Of a stretch of 64,000 nt of DNA, positions 20,420 to 30,800 are shown one piece after another. The position numbers and the translations under genes were made by a program. This DNA is from Hsuehochloa calcarea (Eukaryota > Streptophyta > Magnoliopsida > Poales > Poaceae), in contig CM070609.1 of assembly GCA_036346395.1 (NCBI GenBank), forward strand, positions 51,780,777-51,844,776. Reading direction: 5' to 3'. The notes under the pieces are model-generated. The model was given only the letters and a program-made list of their open reading frames with translations. It did not search any database and had not been told where the DNA came from. Numbering within the stretch: position 1 is the stretch's first letter; each line of letters begins with the position of its first letter.

Positions 20420-20860
20420 ACAAAGTTCACTTCCCACTCCACGACCTTCAGATGGCGATTTGAGGTGTACAAAGAGGATCCTCCGAAGATCATATCCACG
20501 GTGTATTGTAGCTCCTGGTACTCCATTTCTTCGTCGTCGTCTTTGTCCTTCTTGGAGCTTGGTTCTCCGAGTTTATGTATAGAGGGGAAGTGACCTTGAC
20601 CTGAGTAGTAATCCTCCTGTTTCTTTTTCCAGGCTCGGTAGGTGCGTAGATCATGCCCTGATGCCTGGTAAAGTGGACATCACTTCTTGTTTTTCTTGTA
20701 GTCGTCGGTCGGAGCCTTTGCCTTATTCTGACCGAAAAAGTCTTTCCTGCCCTTGGAAAATGTTCTGGAATCATAAGGACTTCTTTATTGTCAAGCTTGC
20801 GGTTCTTCTTACCCTTGAGAGACTTCTTGCTTTTCTTCTCTGGTTTCTCCAAGCTAGGTT
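20420..20860 (-). pseudogene. gag C-terminal part (element F)
   Basis: Contains, in mixed minus frames, KCDVHFTRHQGHDL, the CxxH-type finger region of Tat gag, preceded by a lysine-rich stretch (20860-20750). It is followed by MIFGGSSLYTS-like codons near 20480 that link gag to protease in RIRE2-like elements. One frame stays open at 20490-20852 but is not the only coding frame. Confidence 0.7.
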
Positions 20861-21394
20861 GAAGGATTTTATCTTTTCGATCAATAGCTTCACACTATTC
20901 AATCGCCTCGCTAGCGGTTGCATATTTGTCAACCATGTCAAAAAGCTCGGTGGTCGTTCATGGAGGATTCATGGTGATATCCTCTCTAAATCGTCGATTC
21001 CTCAGCCTTGCTTTAAAAGCCTAGATAATGGAAGATTATGCGACCTCTGGGATAGAGTTTCGAACCTGGCTAAACCTTTTTATATATTATCGAAGAGTTT
21101 CATTGGTTTTTTGCTTAATCCGATGGAGATCGTCTTCTTTTTCAAGGCGATCATGCGTCCCCTAGAAATTAGCGATCAACAAATCACAGAGCTGCTCCCA
21201 AGTATAGATAGATCCGACTGGTAGGTTGAGCAACCACGACCGGGCAGACCCTTCAAGGACTGTGGGCAAGTAATTTGCATCATGTTATCATTGCCACCAG
21301 CAGCTTTGATGGTGGTAGCACATATCTAAAGAAATTCTAATGGGTTATGAGTCCCATTGAATTTTTCTATGTTGGCTGGTCAGAACCTATCCAG
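20861..21394 (-). pseudogene. gag retrotransposon capsid domain (element F)
   Basis: Fragments such as FNGTHNPLEFLQIC and TIKAAGGND followed by LPSLKGL- and SWLLNLP-like codons match the Retrotrans_gag capsid domain of Gypsy elements. Indels and stops are frequent. Plus-strand ORF 20661-21224 is antisense to this and is treated as a shadow. Confidence 0.7.
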
Positions 21395-22802
21395 CTAGTG
21401 TACAGCTTGGAGCCCTGCTGAGAAAGCTCGACAACCTGTTATGGAGTCGTTGCGCTTTCTTTGAAAAGGAGTCGGATTGTAATCGGTTAGGGACCGGTTC
21501 CTTAGATTAGCATATCTAGCATCTGGTGTTCCAACCCGGTCGTCAACGTTAGCATAACGCCTCTGACCACCTACTTGGTTTAGATGGTGATGAAGGTCAT
21601 CAGAACTAAGAGGTCGTTCCTCATAACGAGGAGGAGGAGTAGCTGCTGGGAAGAGCTGTATTCCCTCATGATTCCCTGGTCGAAACCTACGAGGGCATCT
21701 TGGTATCGTCCGGTCCTCCGTCCGACCATGTTGTCCTCTGCTGAGGAAGGAGCGCTGGGACGAATTCATCGTGTGCCTTTGCGAGCCCCTTTGCTCCCGA
21801 TACATTTCTGTACGCTGCATGGTTTGCTGGAGGATTTCTTACACCTTTCCTACAAGTTGAATGTAACCCGGAGTCCCTACTAAAACAGGATCTGGGTTAT
21901 TCAAAATATCACGAACTCGTTGCAGGTTTTGAAGTGTTACCGAAGGTCTTGGAGGATTTTGACTAGCATTGGGTGTTAGATGAGTCAAATGTCCTTTCCA
22001 CCTCCCGTCTTGCCTTGTTCGACTTATCACATGCTTTGAGGTAGGAATAAGTGAATTAACTGATTGACGTCCATCAGTTCGATTGCCTCTGGCAGGTGGT
22101 GTTTGAGCGCCCTACCATCTCCATTAGTATGTGATGGCGGGTTAGGCTGTGGAGGATCACGCACAGGAACTTGATTGGTATCTCTGATTACATTAACTTC
22201 GTGCCTCCAACAGTGATCTTTCGACAAGCTCCCGTCGTAGCTAAGGGAGAGCCTTCCAGAGCTTCGGTAAGGAGCCTCCACGACGGAGAGTGGTCGGAGA
22301 TTACCACATCTGGCAGGCTTTGGGGTGGATTCAACCTGATCCGGTGGATTGCCTATCGTATGTAAGCTTTATCATTCCCACTTGGCCTTCGACCAGTGGC
22401 AATGGTAACTTCATTAACAATCTCACCAAGTGTCGGTTGGCCTCCGAAATACGTAGGAGAAGTTGGCGAATACCGATCACCCATGATAACCTTGAGAGTA
22501 CGTTGATTCTTTGATGCTAGGCTACTGTCGTTGTTCTTGCCGTTCGGATTGACCGAGCTTGTAGAGGCATTCGGATGTTCCAAACTGGTCAGAACGACTA
22601 GTTCCTCCGGAAGCGCCACGGATGGCGGTGGTGAATCATCATCCATCCAGTCGATCTCGCTGGTCTCAGCGAGTGGTGAGCCAGCGGAGGAGGATGATGA
22701 CGATATCCCATTTTCTTCCATAGCATGCATGCATGCGTCCATGTCGAGGTCAGAGTAGTCCGCCAAGTCGAACCAGTTTTCTTCATCCCGTGTCTCTGCC
22801 AT
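21395..22802 (-). pseudogene. gag N-terminal region (element F)
   Basis: Probable start at the ATG complementary to 22800-22802, giving MAETRDEENWFDLADYSDLD, acidic and serine-rich (SSSSSSAGSPLAE), open to 22353. Further pieces at 22027-22281 and 21395-21820 are polar and arginine-rich (GGQRRYANVDDRVGTPDARY) and lead into the capsid domain. Frameshifts separate the three pieces. Function follows from position only; the sequence is low complexity. Confidence 0.7.
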
Positions 22803-22882
22803 GTTCGCATGAGCGATTTCTGAGCAAAAGGAGTGAATGAAGAATGCTTGAGCAAAGTGATCTTCAAGAACCCAACGCTTTC

Positions 22883-22901
22883 TTCCCGACGGACAGCGCC
22901 A
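22883..22901 (-). other. PBS-like site of element F
   Basis: The minus strand reads TGGCGCTGTCCGTCGGGAA, close to the TGGCGCC-type PBS block found after the 5' LTR of RIRE2-like elements. It lies 80 bp upstream of the putative gag ATG and 46 bp from the insertion of G. Confidence 0.6.
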
Positions 22902-23158
22902 GCTATCGACGATCGAGTCCTCGATCTTACAAAATAAAATAGAGGATGTAGGACCGTAAAGGCGACTAGGGGGGTGAATAGGCGCTTTCTCAACTTTTTC
23001 GCCTTAATCAAATTCAACACGAACTTTACTCCTTTAGCTATGAAAGCTAAGAAGATCAGTAAGCGCACAGAGGAAGCCTTGTGCTGAATTCGATAACCCC
23101 CTCAACCACAAGACACAAATGTGGAGAATTGATCTTACTGGTCTGGTCTGGGCACTGG

Positions 23159-23272
23159 CGGTCTGACCGTCTACCAAAGGGCGGTCCGACTGATTTAAAT
23201 CGGTTCGACCGGCCGTTAATGGGCGGTCTGAATGCTGGCGGTCTGACCACCGTATATAAATCGGTCCGACCG
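23159..23272. promoter_or_regulatory. Palindrome array (G 3' LTR, first)
   Basis: Six sites centred at 23164, 23187, 23206, 23229, 23244 and 23267 (spacing 23, 19, 23, 15, 23), e.g. CGGTCTGACCG and CGGTCCGACCG; two have a degenerate right arm. Confidence 0.72.
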
Positions 23273-23850
23273 ATTTAGTCCAGAACCGAAACACAATGCC
23301 CAAATCCAAAACGAAATTTGGTCCAACTTTTGATTCAACCAATGAAACTTGACCAAATTTGGAGCACACCTCCCTAAGGATATTAGAGACCTATTTCTGG
23401 CGACGATCGTTCAGATCCACTTCGTAGAAACGATCTCTTAAGGTTTAACCAAAGAAGTGCACAAACCCTACAAATATAAAAAACTTGATTCAAGACTTGC
23501 TTGTGGGGGATGATGATCTAGATGACTCTAGGAGTATTCCCACACATCAAAGCAAGATAAAAAAGGTTAAGAGACCAAGCATAAACACTTGAATCAAGGA
23601 AGCACCAAAATCATCAAAAGAGAGAAGAACACAAGAGAGACAATTGATCTCTTAAGCAAGCATCACAAGATTGATTGATCCAACAAGATGCTTACAAAGC
23701 CACTCCCTCAAGGAGGACAAGAGCTCACACAAAGAGCACACACACAATCTCTCCAACCCTAGCTTCTCCTCTCCTCTCTTCTCCAAACCCTAGAAAAAGG
23801 TGGAGGGGTCCAAATGAGTGCTTCAAGGGGTTTTACATCTCCCCCCTTTC

Positions 23851-23858
23851 TATTTATA
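23851..23858 (-). promoter_or_regulatory. TATA box in 3' LTR of G
   Basis: TATTTATA on plus, TATAAATA on minus. Confidence 0.7.
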
Positions 23859-24107
23859 GGAGAGCTAGGGTTTCACACATGGGACCCACTCACATAAATC
23901 TGTTGAAGCAATCGCCTGCTTCACCACGTGTAGGTTGATCACGGGCTCATCACGCCGGCCGATCTCCCGTCCGAATCCCATCGGAACCTCCCAGAAACTT
24001 GCACCGACTTTCGCACCGCCTGATCCAACCAGCTGCACCGAACTACCTGTTCGATCCATCTTGCCCATTCTGCACCCTGCTTGAGTCACACAACCTCACC
24101 CGGCATC

Positions 24108-24150
24108 CATGATCGTTCTGGACCTCAGCTCTCCAAGCGTAGTCCCGATC
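24108..24150 (-). promoter_or_regulatory. Conserved GAGGTCCAGAACG block (G 3' LTR)
   Basis: Complement of GATCGTTCTGGACCTCAGCT and the following AGTCCCGATC. A matching copy is in the 5' LTR at about 30114-30155. Confidence 0.6.
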
Positions 24151-24348
24151 CACCTCACCGTTGATGTCGTTGACCTGCAAGCCACCTGCACAGCAATAGA
24201 CAAACAAATCGTCTTCGGGAACAAGTTCTTCACAACTTGACCCACGTTAGTTCCACAATGCAATATGCAACAATAAAGCATTGACATCCATACATTAAAC
24301 ACAATTAAAACACAACAATACCAAAATGACTAACCTCCAAGTGATCGG

Positions 24349-24424
24349 CAGTCTGACCGCCCCACACGGCCGGTCCGACCGATTTCAGGCCGGTCCGACC
24401 GATTCCATAACGGCGGTCGGACCG
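24349..24424. promoter_or_regulatory. Palindrome array (G 3' LTR, middle)
   Basis: Centres 24354, 24376, 24396 and 24419 (spacing 22, 20, 23), the same spacing as in the LTR of A. Confidence 0.72.
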
Positions 24425-24602
24425 CCCGAAATGACTTAGCCATAATTTCATCTTGAAAATCCGAAACCTTCTGGAATTTTCAAATGAATAGAACTTTTGA
24501 TTGGGAGCTCCAAAAATAATGTGACCACATCCAGGAGACTCCCCTCACTTGCCTACACAACCTATTTTTGGCTAAGCTCCAAAAACCACTTTGAGGCAAA
24601 TC

Positions 24603-24653
24603 CGGTCGGACCGCAACCACGGCCGGTCGGACCTTCCACCTGGCGGTCGACCG
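24603..24653. promoter_or_regulatory. Palindrome array (G 3' LTR, U3 start)
   Basis: Three sites, CGGTCGGACCG, CGGTCGGACCT and CGGTCGACCG, centred at about 24608, 24629 and 24648. Confidence 0.65.
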
Positions 24654-24789
24654 CCGATGCCACCTGATCGCATCACTGTGGTCCGACAGAATCAAGCAAA
24701 ATCAAAACGCGAGATTTTGCAAACCAACAAAGCCATTGCCAATTGACTCATCATTCTAAGATCGTGCACATATCCTCACGATATCCACA

Positions 24790-24803
24790 ATCTCCACCTT
24801 GAT
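24790..24803 (-). other. Polypurine tract, element G
   Basis: The minus strand reads AAGGTGGAGAT next to the LTR start, one T inside the purine run (B has AAGGGGGAGAT). Confidence 0.75.
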
Positions 24804-26175
24804 GAACACATTGGCAATTTCCCAGAAAATGTAGTTTCAAGGTTTGAAAGTAAAAAATTCGTCGTTTTCGCATAAAGGCACAACTTGGTCCATAAGCAAG
24901 AAAAAGCCTAGGACACGACCAAGCTGCCTTCAGAATGGTATAAGCAAGTGAGATAAGGCAATGAAAGCACAAAAGGATTCAATTTCCATAAAGTAGCCAA
25001 AAATCTCACTTAGGTCCATATGAAAGACAAATGTTCTATTTGACCTTTGATCATTGTGAGTCTTCTTCAATTGCAAATATAATCAGAAAAAGGCAATAAA
25101 ACCCAGAGACTCAACTCACTATGATCACAAATTTTCAAAATGTTCATTTTTTATGTGAGTTCTTTTATATGAAACCTTCTGTAAGAAACCAAAAGCTCCA
25201 ACTCCAAAACAACATTTTTCTTCACAATCTTTCTCCCCCTTTGACAATGAATTCATCAAGATGCATGGGAAAAGGAGTATGAAGGAATGACTTTATTTTT
25301 GAAATTTAGCAAAAGGAGCCATGACCATTATCTATGTAGACAGTACAAGTATTATACCAAGCCATATAAAGAGAAGAAGCTATATTCAATCATGGCAAAA
25401 TATGTACTGCAAAGCTAAGACCAAAATAGCAGTAATCTGAGATTAAACGAATTAACACCATGAAAGGTTGCTCAATATCATAGTTTCACTAAAAGCAACC
25501 AAAAATGAGTCAAGCCATGTCTATAAGTAAAAGGAGACTCAAAACTGGAACTGGGGCATTTTGAGCATTAAGAGTTCAAATATGAAGCAATATTCAAGCA
25601 CTTAGCATTTTGAACATTTTCCTAAAAGGATTATTTTCATTGTGCAAGATCTCAAGCCTTTCAGCGACCATCTCAAGCAAGAAGCTTAAAAGAGTGGTCT
25701 AGGTCATCCAAAACTCCCCCTGAGTTCATGCCTAGTGCAATGGCAAGCAGTCTCATGAGAAAGGATTGGTGAGATCAGTTTTTTCACACAGAAAATCTCA
25801 TTCTCCATTTGCTTGACTTAAGAAATTTAAAAAGCTCATTTTACATCTCAAAATAAGTTCAAGACTCAATTTAACCTATAAGACATGGCATGAATCATAA
25901 GAGGATCACTAGAGCAAAACAAGTCACAAGATCCAACAATACATGATTTGATTTAATTTGCTCACAGATATAAAGCTAGCAAGGCAAAAGCTAAGCTGAA
26001 ACACGAAGAGCCATAAAAGAAGTCTAGCTGACTATCACTTGATATGACAAGGTATAGAGTATGAAATCAAGCCATACAAGGATAATACTCAAAGCTCCAC
26101 CAGTTTTATTAAGCAATGCAAGACATTTGAAATGAAAAATGCATTATGACACAATGAATGCAAAAAAAGAGCAAA
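24804..26175 (-). other. 3' non-coding region of G up to the deletion junction
   Basis: Reverse complement resembles 13830-15530 of B, including CAAAGGGGGAGAA near 25235. No ORF of note. The junction with gag-tail sequence lies at about 26155-26190, marked by the switch from CATTATGACACAATGAATGC (shared with B's 3' region) to CATCCATGCATCAGTACTGG (shared with A's post-gag region). Confidence 0.75.
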
Positions 26176-26940
26176 ATCCCCTCAAAACATCCATGCATCA
26201 GTACTGGAGTTAGAGATAAACGATCTAGGAGTCTAGTACTGAGACGCACGATGCCTGGGAATAACAGAAGAAGCAGCAATAAAATGATTAGGATCAAAAT
26301 CATAAGAATGCACACGAGAACCACCTGGACCTCTCCAAAACGATCTACCAAAAGATCGATACTCCCCCTGTCTAGGTGCTACCCGTGGTCTCTCCTCACG
26401 ATATCCTAAACCAAATTACTGCCTGGACCCACCAAAAAAGTCAACAAAGTTCTCTACGAATCTAGGCCTATATGTGGTACGATAAACAGGCTGCCTAGCT
26501 CTAGAGACTACCGCTGGTGACGGGACTGCTCTAATGGATCTCAAAGTGTTCATTCTCTCTTTCCTCTCAATCTTTGCTTTCCGGAAGCAAAACTCAACAG
26601 TGTGGCCCTCTTTCTTGCAGAAGGTGCAATGGTACTTGACCTTTTGAGGGGTCTGTACTGGTGAAACAGAAGCACCTTTCTTACCAGAAAGAGTTTGAGC
26701 AAAACCTGCAGCTTTGAATACAACCTTAGAAGTCTTAGAAAGTTCTTGCTCAACCAGACCACTTTTCATAATTTTTGCAACCTTAGGTGGGTGGTTCTTG
26801 GAATGCTCTAGGGACTTAAAACCTAGGCCACTATTCCTCTTACTCACTTTAAATTGATCAAGAATCATATTGAGTTTCTTTTTCCCACCAGAAAACTTCT
26901 CAAGAGTCAATTTGAGGTAATCATTCTCTTTTGTAAAACT
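26176..26940 (-). pseudogene. gag C-terminal tail with second zinc knuckle (element G)
   Basis: The open piece at 26416-26946 continues gag in another frame: TKENDYLKLTLEKFSGGKKK, then an intact second knuckle CTFCKKEGHTVEFC, a basic stretch and RPRFVENFVDFFGGSRQ. A TAA at 26416 follows where A reads on (RQDVGLG), and homology continues to about 26180. Comparison with A near 26940 shows that a one-base difference causes the frame change from the main gag ORF. Confidence 0.82.
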
Positions 26941-28874
26941 CCACAATTAGAGCACTTTCTAGAATTGATTGCCTCATCATGTTTGCTCTTAAGAAGAGCC
27001 ACTTCCACTTTTAAAGCCTCACAAGACACACAATAGGATTCATTAATCCTATTCAACTGCTCCTTAAACTTGACTCTAAAAGCCTCTTGTATCTTACCAA
27101 CAACAGTTTCAACTTCAGCATGCAACATACAAGAGGAAGAATCAATGACTTTCTTGGAAGCAGTAAGAGACATGGATTTTTCAATTTTAGCTTTCTCTTC
27201 AAGAGTCTTGTTTAAAGCTTCAATCTCAATTGTAAGCTTAGGACAATTTTCACAAGATGCAGCTCTAGAGTAAACAACCATTTCGGTCATCTCTTGCATT
27301 TTAATCATGTTATTCTTACAATGAGAGCAAGTGTGACTAGCATCAAATTTTTGCAATTCTTTCAAAGAGCTATCCAGTTTTAATTCTAGCAAGGCACAAT
27401 TTAAGCAAGTTAAAGGAATAGCGTCTAAAGCAGTCACATCAAGCGGAATGGCATCCATGCAAATAGAACTAGACTTGAGAGAATCTAATTCAACAAGAGC
27501 ATCTTTTAATTGATTTTCAAGAGAGGAATGAGCAGTTTTCAAGCTTATCAACTCAATAAGCAAGCTAGAGCATGAATCACACAAATCATCAGGATTAATG
27601 GATTTGAGCCTAACAACTTCTAGGTTCAAATTATCAATCATAGTATCCTGTTTCTTAATCAATTTAGCTTGCTTATGCAGTTTTTGTTCAGCAAGCACCA
27701 AAGCCCTTTTCATATCAGGAAGTGAAGGGCATACCTCATCGGGATCACTAAAAGGATCCTCGTTGTTGGAGGAGTCGCTGTCGTGGCTGTTCTTGGCCAT
27801 GAAACGCATGCCCGTGAAATCACGAGCCTTCTTCTTGCCACGGGAGTCACTCTTGTCGTCCTCCGCCTCCGAGTCCACATCGCTCATGCTCACATCCTCT
27901 AGAGCTTCAAGGACCCGGCTGACAAACTTGCGATAGTTTGTCTTCTTGGGTTTAGCATCCCTCGCTTGAGGATGCCTTTGTGACTCCTTCTCCTCCTTGC
28001 CCTTCAGCTTGGGGCACCTAGAGCGAATGTGGTTTGGCTCACCACACTCGAAGCATGTGATAGGTCCACCTCTCCTCCTACTGCTCACCTTATTGTAAGC
28101 TCTCATGAATTTGGTGGATAGGAGGGCTAAGTCATCTTCAGATAGTCTCTCAAGTTGCTCATCGCTCAAAGAATGCAATACAGATAAAGAAAAACCAGAT
28201 GAGCTACACTCCAAAGAATCAAAAGAACTACCCTTAGATGTGTCGACCACTAAAGCCATTGGATCTGTCTTGGGGAGATGCGAGATAAAATCAATCTCAT
28301 GCGTCTTCAACCTCGAGTAAAGCTTATCCATGGTAAGCTCACTCATGACAGTGTTGTCATTTATGGCAGTGATCTTCATCCCCCAGACCTTCACATCAAG
28401 AGCACCCAAAAGCTGGCGTGTATTTTCAGACTCAGTGAAAATAAGATCAACAGCGCGGAGATCATGAAGAATCTTGGAAAATCTTCCCCACAGCTCATCT
28501 AAAGATTCACCAGGCCTTTGCTCAATCTTAGAATATGATTTCTTCAGCTGGCTCTGTCTCACTTCCTTGATCACAGTGGACCCCTCGTGATAATCATAAA
28601 GAGTCCGCCAGATCTCATGAGCAGACCGCAAATGAGCAACACGCTCAAACTCAGATCGACTAAGACCTTGAATCAAAAAATTTCGAGCCTTGCTATTGGC
28701 CTCCACATCTGGAGTGATCAAATTGTCATCGGCTGGCACGACATAAGAGTTTTTCACCTTAAGCCAAATTGCGTGCCCTTGAGCCTCGATGTAGGCCTGC
28801 ATTCGGGCCTTCCAATAAGCAAAATCAACTCCATCAAAAACATGTGGCCTGATTGAATACCTGTCAGTCGCCAT
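26907..28874 (-). CDS. Copia gag polyprotein, 655 aa open frame (element G)
   Basis: Longest ORF in the window. Starts MATDRYSIRPHVFDGVDF. Residues about 10-200 form the UBN2/DUF4219-like capsid region (WKARMQAYIEAQGHAIWLKV). Residues 274-287 are a perfect CX2CX4HX4C zinc knuckle (CFECGEPNHIRSRC) between basic stretches. An acidic patch follows at about 330-345. Residues 395-655 look like coiled coil carrying six CxxC pairs (432, 490, 516, 541, 615, 641). The natural protein would extend about 160 residues further, but the frame is lost near 26940. In the family this builds the cytoplasmic virus-like particle. No pol follows. Confidence 0.9.
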   Translation of the reverse strand: MATDRYSIRPHVFDGVDFAYWKARMQAYIEAQGHAIWLKVKNSYVVPADDNLITPDVEANSKARNFLIQGLSRSEFERVAHLRSAHEIWRTLYDYHEGSTVIKEVRQSQLKKSYSKIEQRPGESLDELWGRFSKILHDLRAVDLIFTESENTRQLLGALDVKVWGMKITAINDNTVMSELTMDKLYSRLKTHEIDFISHLPKTDPMALVVDTSKGSSFDSLECSSSGFSLSVLHSLSDEQLERLSEDDLALLSTKFMRAYNKVSSRRRGGPITCFECGEPNHIRSRCPKLKGKEEKESQRHPQARDAKPKKTNYRKFVSRVLEALEDVSMSDVDSEAEDDKSDSRGKKKARDFTGMRFMAKNSHDSDSSNNEDPFSDPDEVCPSLPDMKRALVLAEQKLHKQAKLIKKQDTMIDNLNLEVVRLKSINPDDLCDSCSSLLIELISLKTAHSSLENQLKDALVELDSLKSSSICMDAIPLDVTALDAIPLTCLNCALLELKLDSSLKELQKFDASHTCSHCKNNMIKMQEMTEMVVYSRAASCENCPKLTIEIEALNKTLEEKAKIEKSMSLTASKKVIDSSSCMLHAEVETVVGKIQEAFRVKFKEQLNRINESYCVSCEALKVEVALLKSKHDEAINSRKCSNCGVLQKRMITSN

Positions 28875-28914
28875 GGCTCCAAAGACCGGTTAAGATCTAT
28901 GAGAAGAGCTAACC

Positions 28915-28929
28915 GGCTCTGATACCACT
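28915..28929 (-). other. Primer binding site, element G
   Basis: The minus strand reads AGTGGTATCAGAGCC directly after the LTR; the full initiator tRNA-Met-type site. Confidence 0.9.
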
Positions 28930-29141
28930 TGTAGGACCGTAAAGGCGACTAGGGGGGTGAATAGGCGCTTTCTCGACTTTTTCGCCTTAATCAAATTCAA
29001 CACGAACTTTACTCCTTTAGCTATGAAAGCTAAGAAGATCAGTAAGCGCACAGAGGAAGCCTTGTGCTGAATTCGATAACCCCCTCAACCACAAGACACA
29101 AATGTGGAGAATTGATCTCACTGGTCAGGTCTGGGCACTAG

Positions 29142-29255
29142 CGGTCTGATCGGCTACCAAAGGGGGGTCCGACCGATTTAAATCGGTTCGACCGGCCGTT
29201 AATGGGCGGTCTGAATGCTGGCGGTCTGACCGCCATATATAAATCGGTCCGACCG
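29142..29255. promoter_or_regulatory. Palindrome array (G 5' LTR, first)
   Basis: Counterpart of 23159-23272; GGGGTCCGACCG near 29166 has lost the first C of CGG. Confidence 0.68.
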
Positions 29256-29833
29256 ATTTAGTCCAGAACCGAAACACAATGCCCAAATCCAAAACGAAAT
29301 TTGGTCCAACTTTTGATTCAACCAATGAAACTTGACTAAATTTGGAGCACACCTCCCTAAGGATATTAGAGACCTATTTCTAGCGACGATCGTTCAGATC
29401 CACTTTGTAGAAACGATCTCTTAAGGTTTAACCAAAGAAGTGCACAAACCCTACAAATATGAAAAACTTGATTCAATACTTGCTTGTGGGGGTTGATGAT
29501 CTAGATGACTCTAGGAGTATTCCCACATATCAAAGCAAGATAAAAAAGGTTAAGAGACCAAGCATAAACACTTGAATCAAGGAAGCACCAAAATCATCAA
29601 AAGAGAGAAGAACACAAGAGAGACAATCGATCTCTTAAGCAAGCATCACAAGATTGATTGATCCAACAAGATGCTTACAAAGCCACTCCCTCAAGGAGAA
29701 CAAGAGCTCACACAAAGAGCACACACACAATCTCTCCAACCCTAGCTTCTCCTCTCCTCTCATCTCCAAACCCTAGAAAAAGGTGGAGGGGTCCAAATGA
29801 GTGCTTCAAGGGGTTTTACATCTCCCCCCTTTC

Positions 29834-29841
29834 TATTTATA
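29834..29841 (-). promoter_or_regulatory. TATA box in 5' LTR of G
   Basis: TATTTATA on plus; promoter of the gag RNA if active. Confidence 0.7.
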
Positions 29842-30352
29842 GGAGAGCTAGGGTTTCACACATGGGACACACACACACATGGGACCCGCTCACACAAATC
29901 TGTTGAAGCAATCACCTTCTTCACCACGTGTAGGTTGATCAGCGGCTCTCATCACGTCGGCTAGTCTCTCCCGTCCGAATCCCATCGGAACCTCCCAGAA
30001 ACTTGCATCGACTTCCGCACCGCCTGATCCAACCAGTTGCACCGAACTACCCGTTCGATCCATCTTGCCCATTCTGCACCCTGCTTGAGTCACACAACCT
30101 CACCCGGCATCCATGATCGTTCTGGACCTCAGCTCTCCAAGCGTAGTCCCGATCCACCTCACCGTTGACGTCGTTGACCTGCAAGCCACCTGCACAGCAA
30201 TAGACAAACAAATCGTTTCCGGTAACAAGTTCTTCACAACTTGACCCACGTTAGTTCCGCAATGCAATATGCAACAATAAAGCATTGACATCCATATATT
30301 AAACACAATTAAAACACAACAATGCCAAAATGGCTAACCTCCAAGTGATCGG

Positions 30353-30427
30353 CGGTCTGACCGCCCCACACGGCCGGTCCGACCGATTTCAGGCCGGCCC
30401 GACCGATTCCATAACGGCTGTCAGACC
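30353..30427. promoter_or_regulatory. Palindrome array (G 5' LTR, middle)
   Basis: CGGTCTGACCG, CGGTCCGACCG, CGGCCCGACCG and CTGTCAGACCG, same layout as 24349-24424. Confidence 0.68.
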
Positions 30428-30606
30428 GCCCGAAATGATTTAGCCAGAATTTCAGCTTGAAAATCCGAAACCTTCTGGAATTTTCAAATGAATAGAACTT
30501 TTGACTGGGAGCTCCAAAAATAATGTGACCACATCCAGGAGACTCCCCTCACTTGCCTACACAACCTATTTTTGGCTCAGCTCCAAAAACCACTCTGAGG
30601 CAAATC

Positions 30607-30659
30607 CGGTCGGACCGGCAACGACGGCCGGTCGGACCTCTCCACGTGCGGTCTGACCG
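30607..30659. promoter_or_regulatory. Palindrome array (G 5' LTR, U3 start)
   Basis: CGGTCGGACCG, CGGTCGGACCT and CGGTCTGACCG, about 21 bp apart. Confidence 0.65.
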
Positions 30660-30800
30660 CTGATGCCACCGGCCGGATCACCGTGGTCCAGCTGAATCAA
30701 GCAAAACCGAAAACGTGAGATTTTACAAACCAACAAAGCCATTGCCAATTGACTCATCATTCTAAGATCGTGCACATATCCTCACGATATCCACAGAGGA

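Larger units (their letters stand above)
18678..22946 (-). mobile_element. Gypsy retrotransposon F, Tat/RIRE2-like, partial
   Basis: Minus-strand order from right to left: leader with PBS-like site, gag N-terminus, capsid region, zinc/gag C-terminus, protease, RT, then truncation by E. PR followed directly by RT (no integrase between) is Ty3/Gypsy. The motifs DGGSSLNIL, KAGFIREV.HPEWLAN and FGLKNAGA match the Tat/RIRE2 group of grasses as I know it. Copia G interrupts the leader at 22946; flanking F sequence should resume after 30800. Confidence 0.88.
22947..24789 (-). repeat. 3' LTR of Copia G (1843 bp)
   Basis: The minus strand starts TGTGGATATCGTGAGG and ends ACGGTCCTACA. Three palindrome arrays, the GAGGTCCAGAACG block at 24108-24150 and a TATA box at 23851. 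Confidence 0.93.
22947..30795 (-). mobile_element. Copia retrotransposon G: complete ends, gag only
   Basis: 7849 bp, flanked by the perfect duplication GAGGA at 22942-22946 and 30796-30800. LTRs 22947-24789 (3') and 28930-30795 (5') are closely similar. PBS and gag follow the 5' LTR, but the sequence jumps from the gag tail (about 26180) to the 3' non-coding region equivalent to 13830-15539 of B. Protease, integrase, RT and RNase H are absent. It must have moved with proteins from an autonomous relative, or lost pol after insertion. Inserted in the leader of Gypsy F. Confidence 0.93.
28930..30795 (-). repeat. 5' LTR of Copia G (1866 bp)
   Basis: Same ends as the 3' LTR. Visible differences are scattered substitutions plus small indels, e.g. 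an extra ACACACACATGGGACC stretch near 29870. Confidence 0.93.

Noticed and set aside
19326..21224. Plus-strand ORFs of 183-198 aa across element F
   Set aside because: They run opposite to protease, RT and gag motifs of F and have no domain features.
21584..21883. Plus-strand arginine-rich ORF
   Set aside because: Antisense to gag of F.
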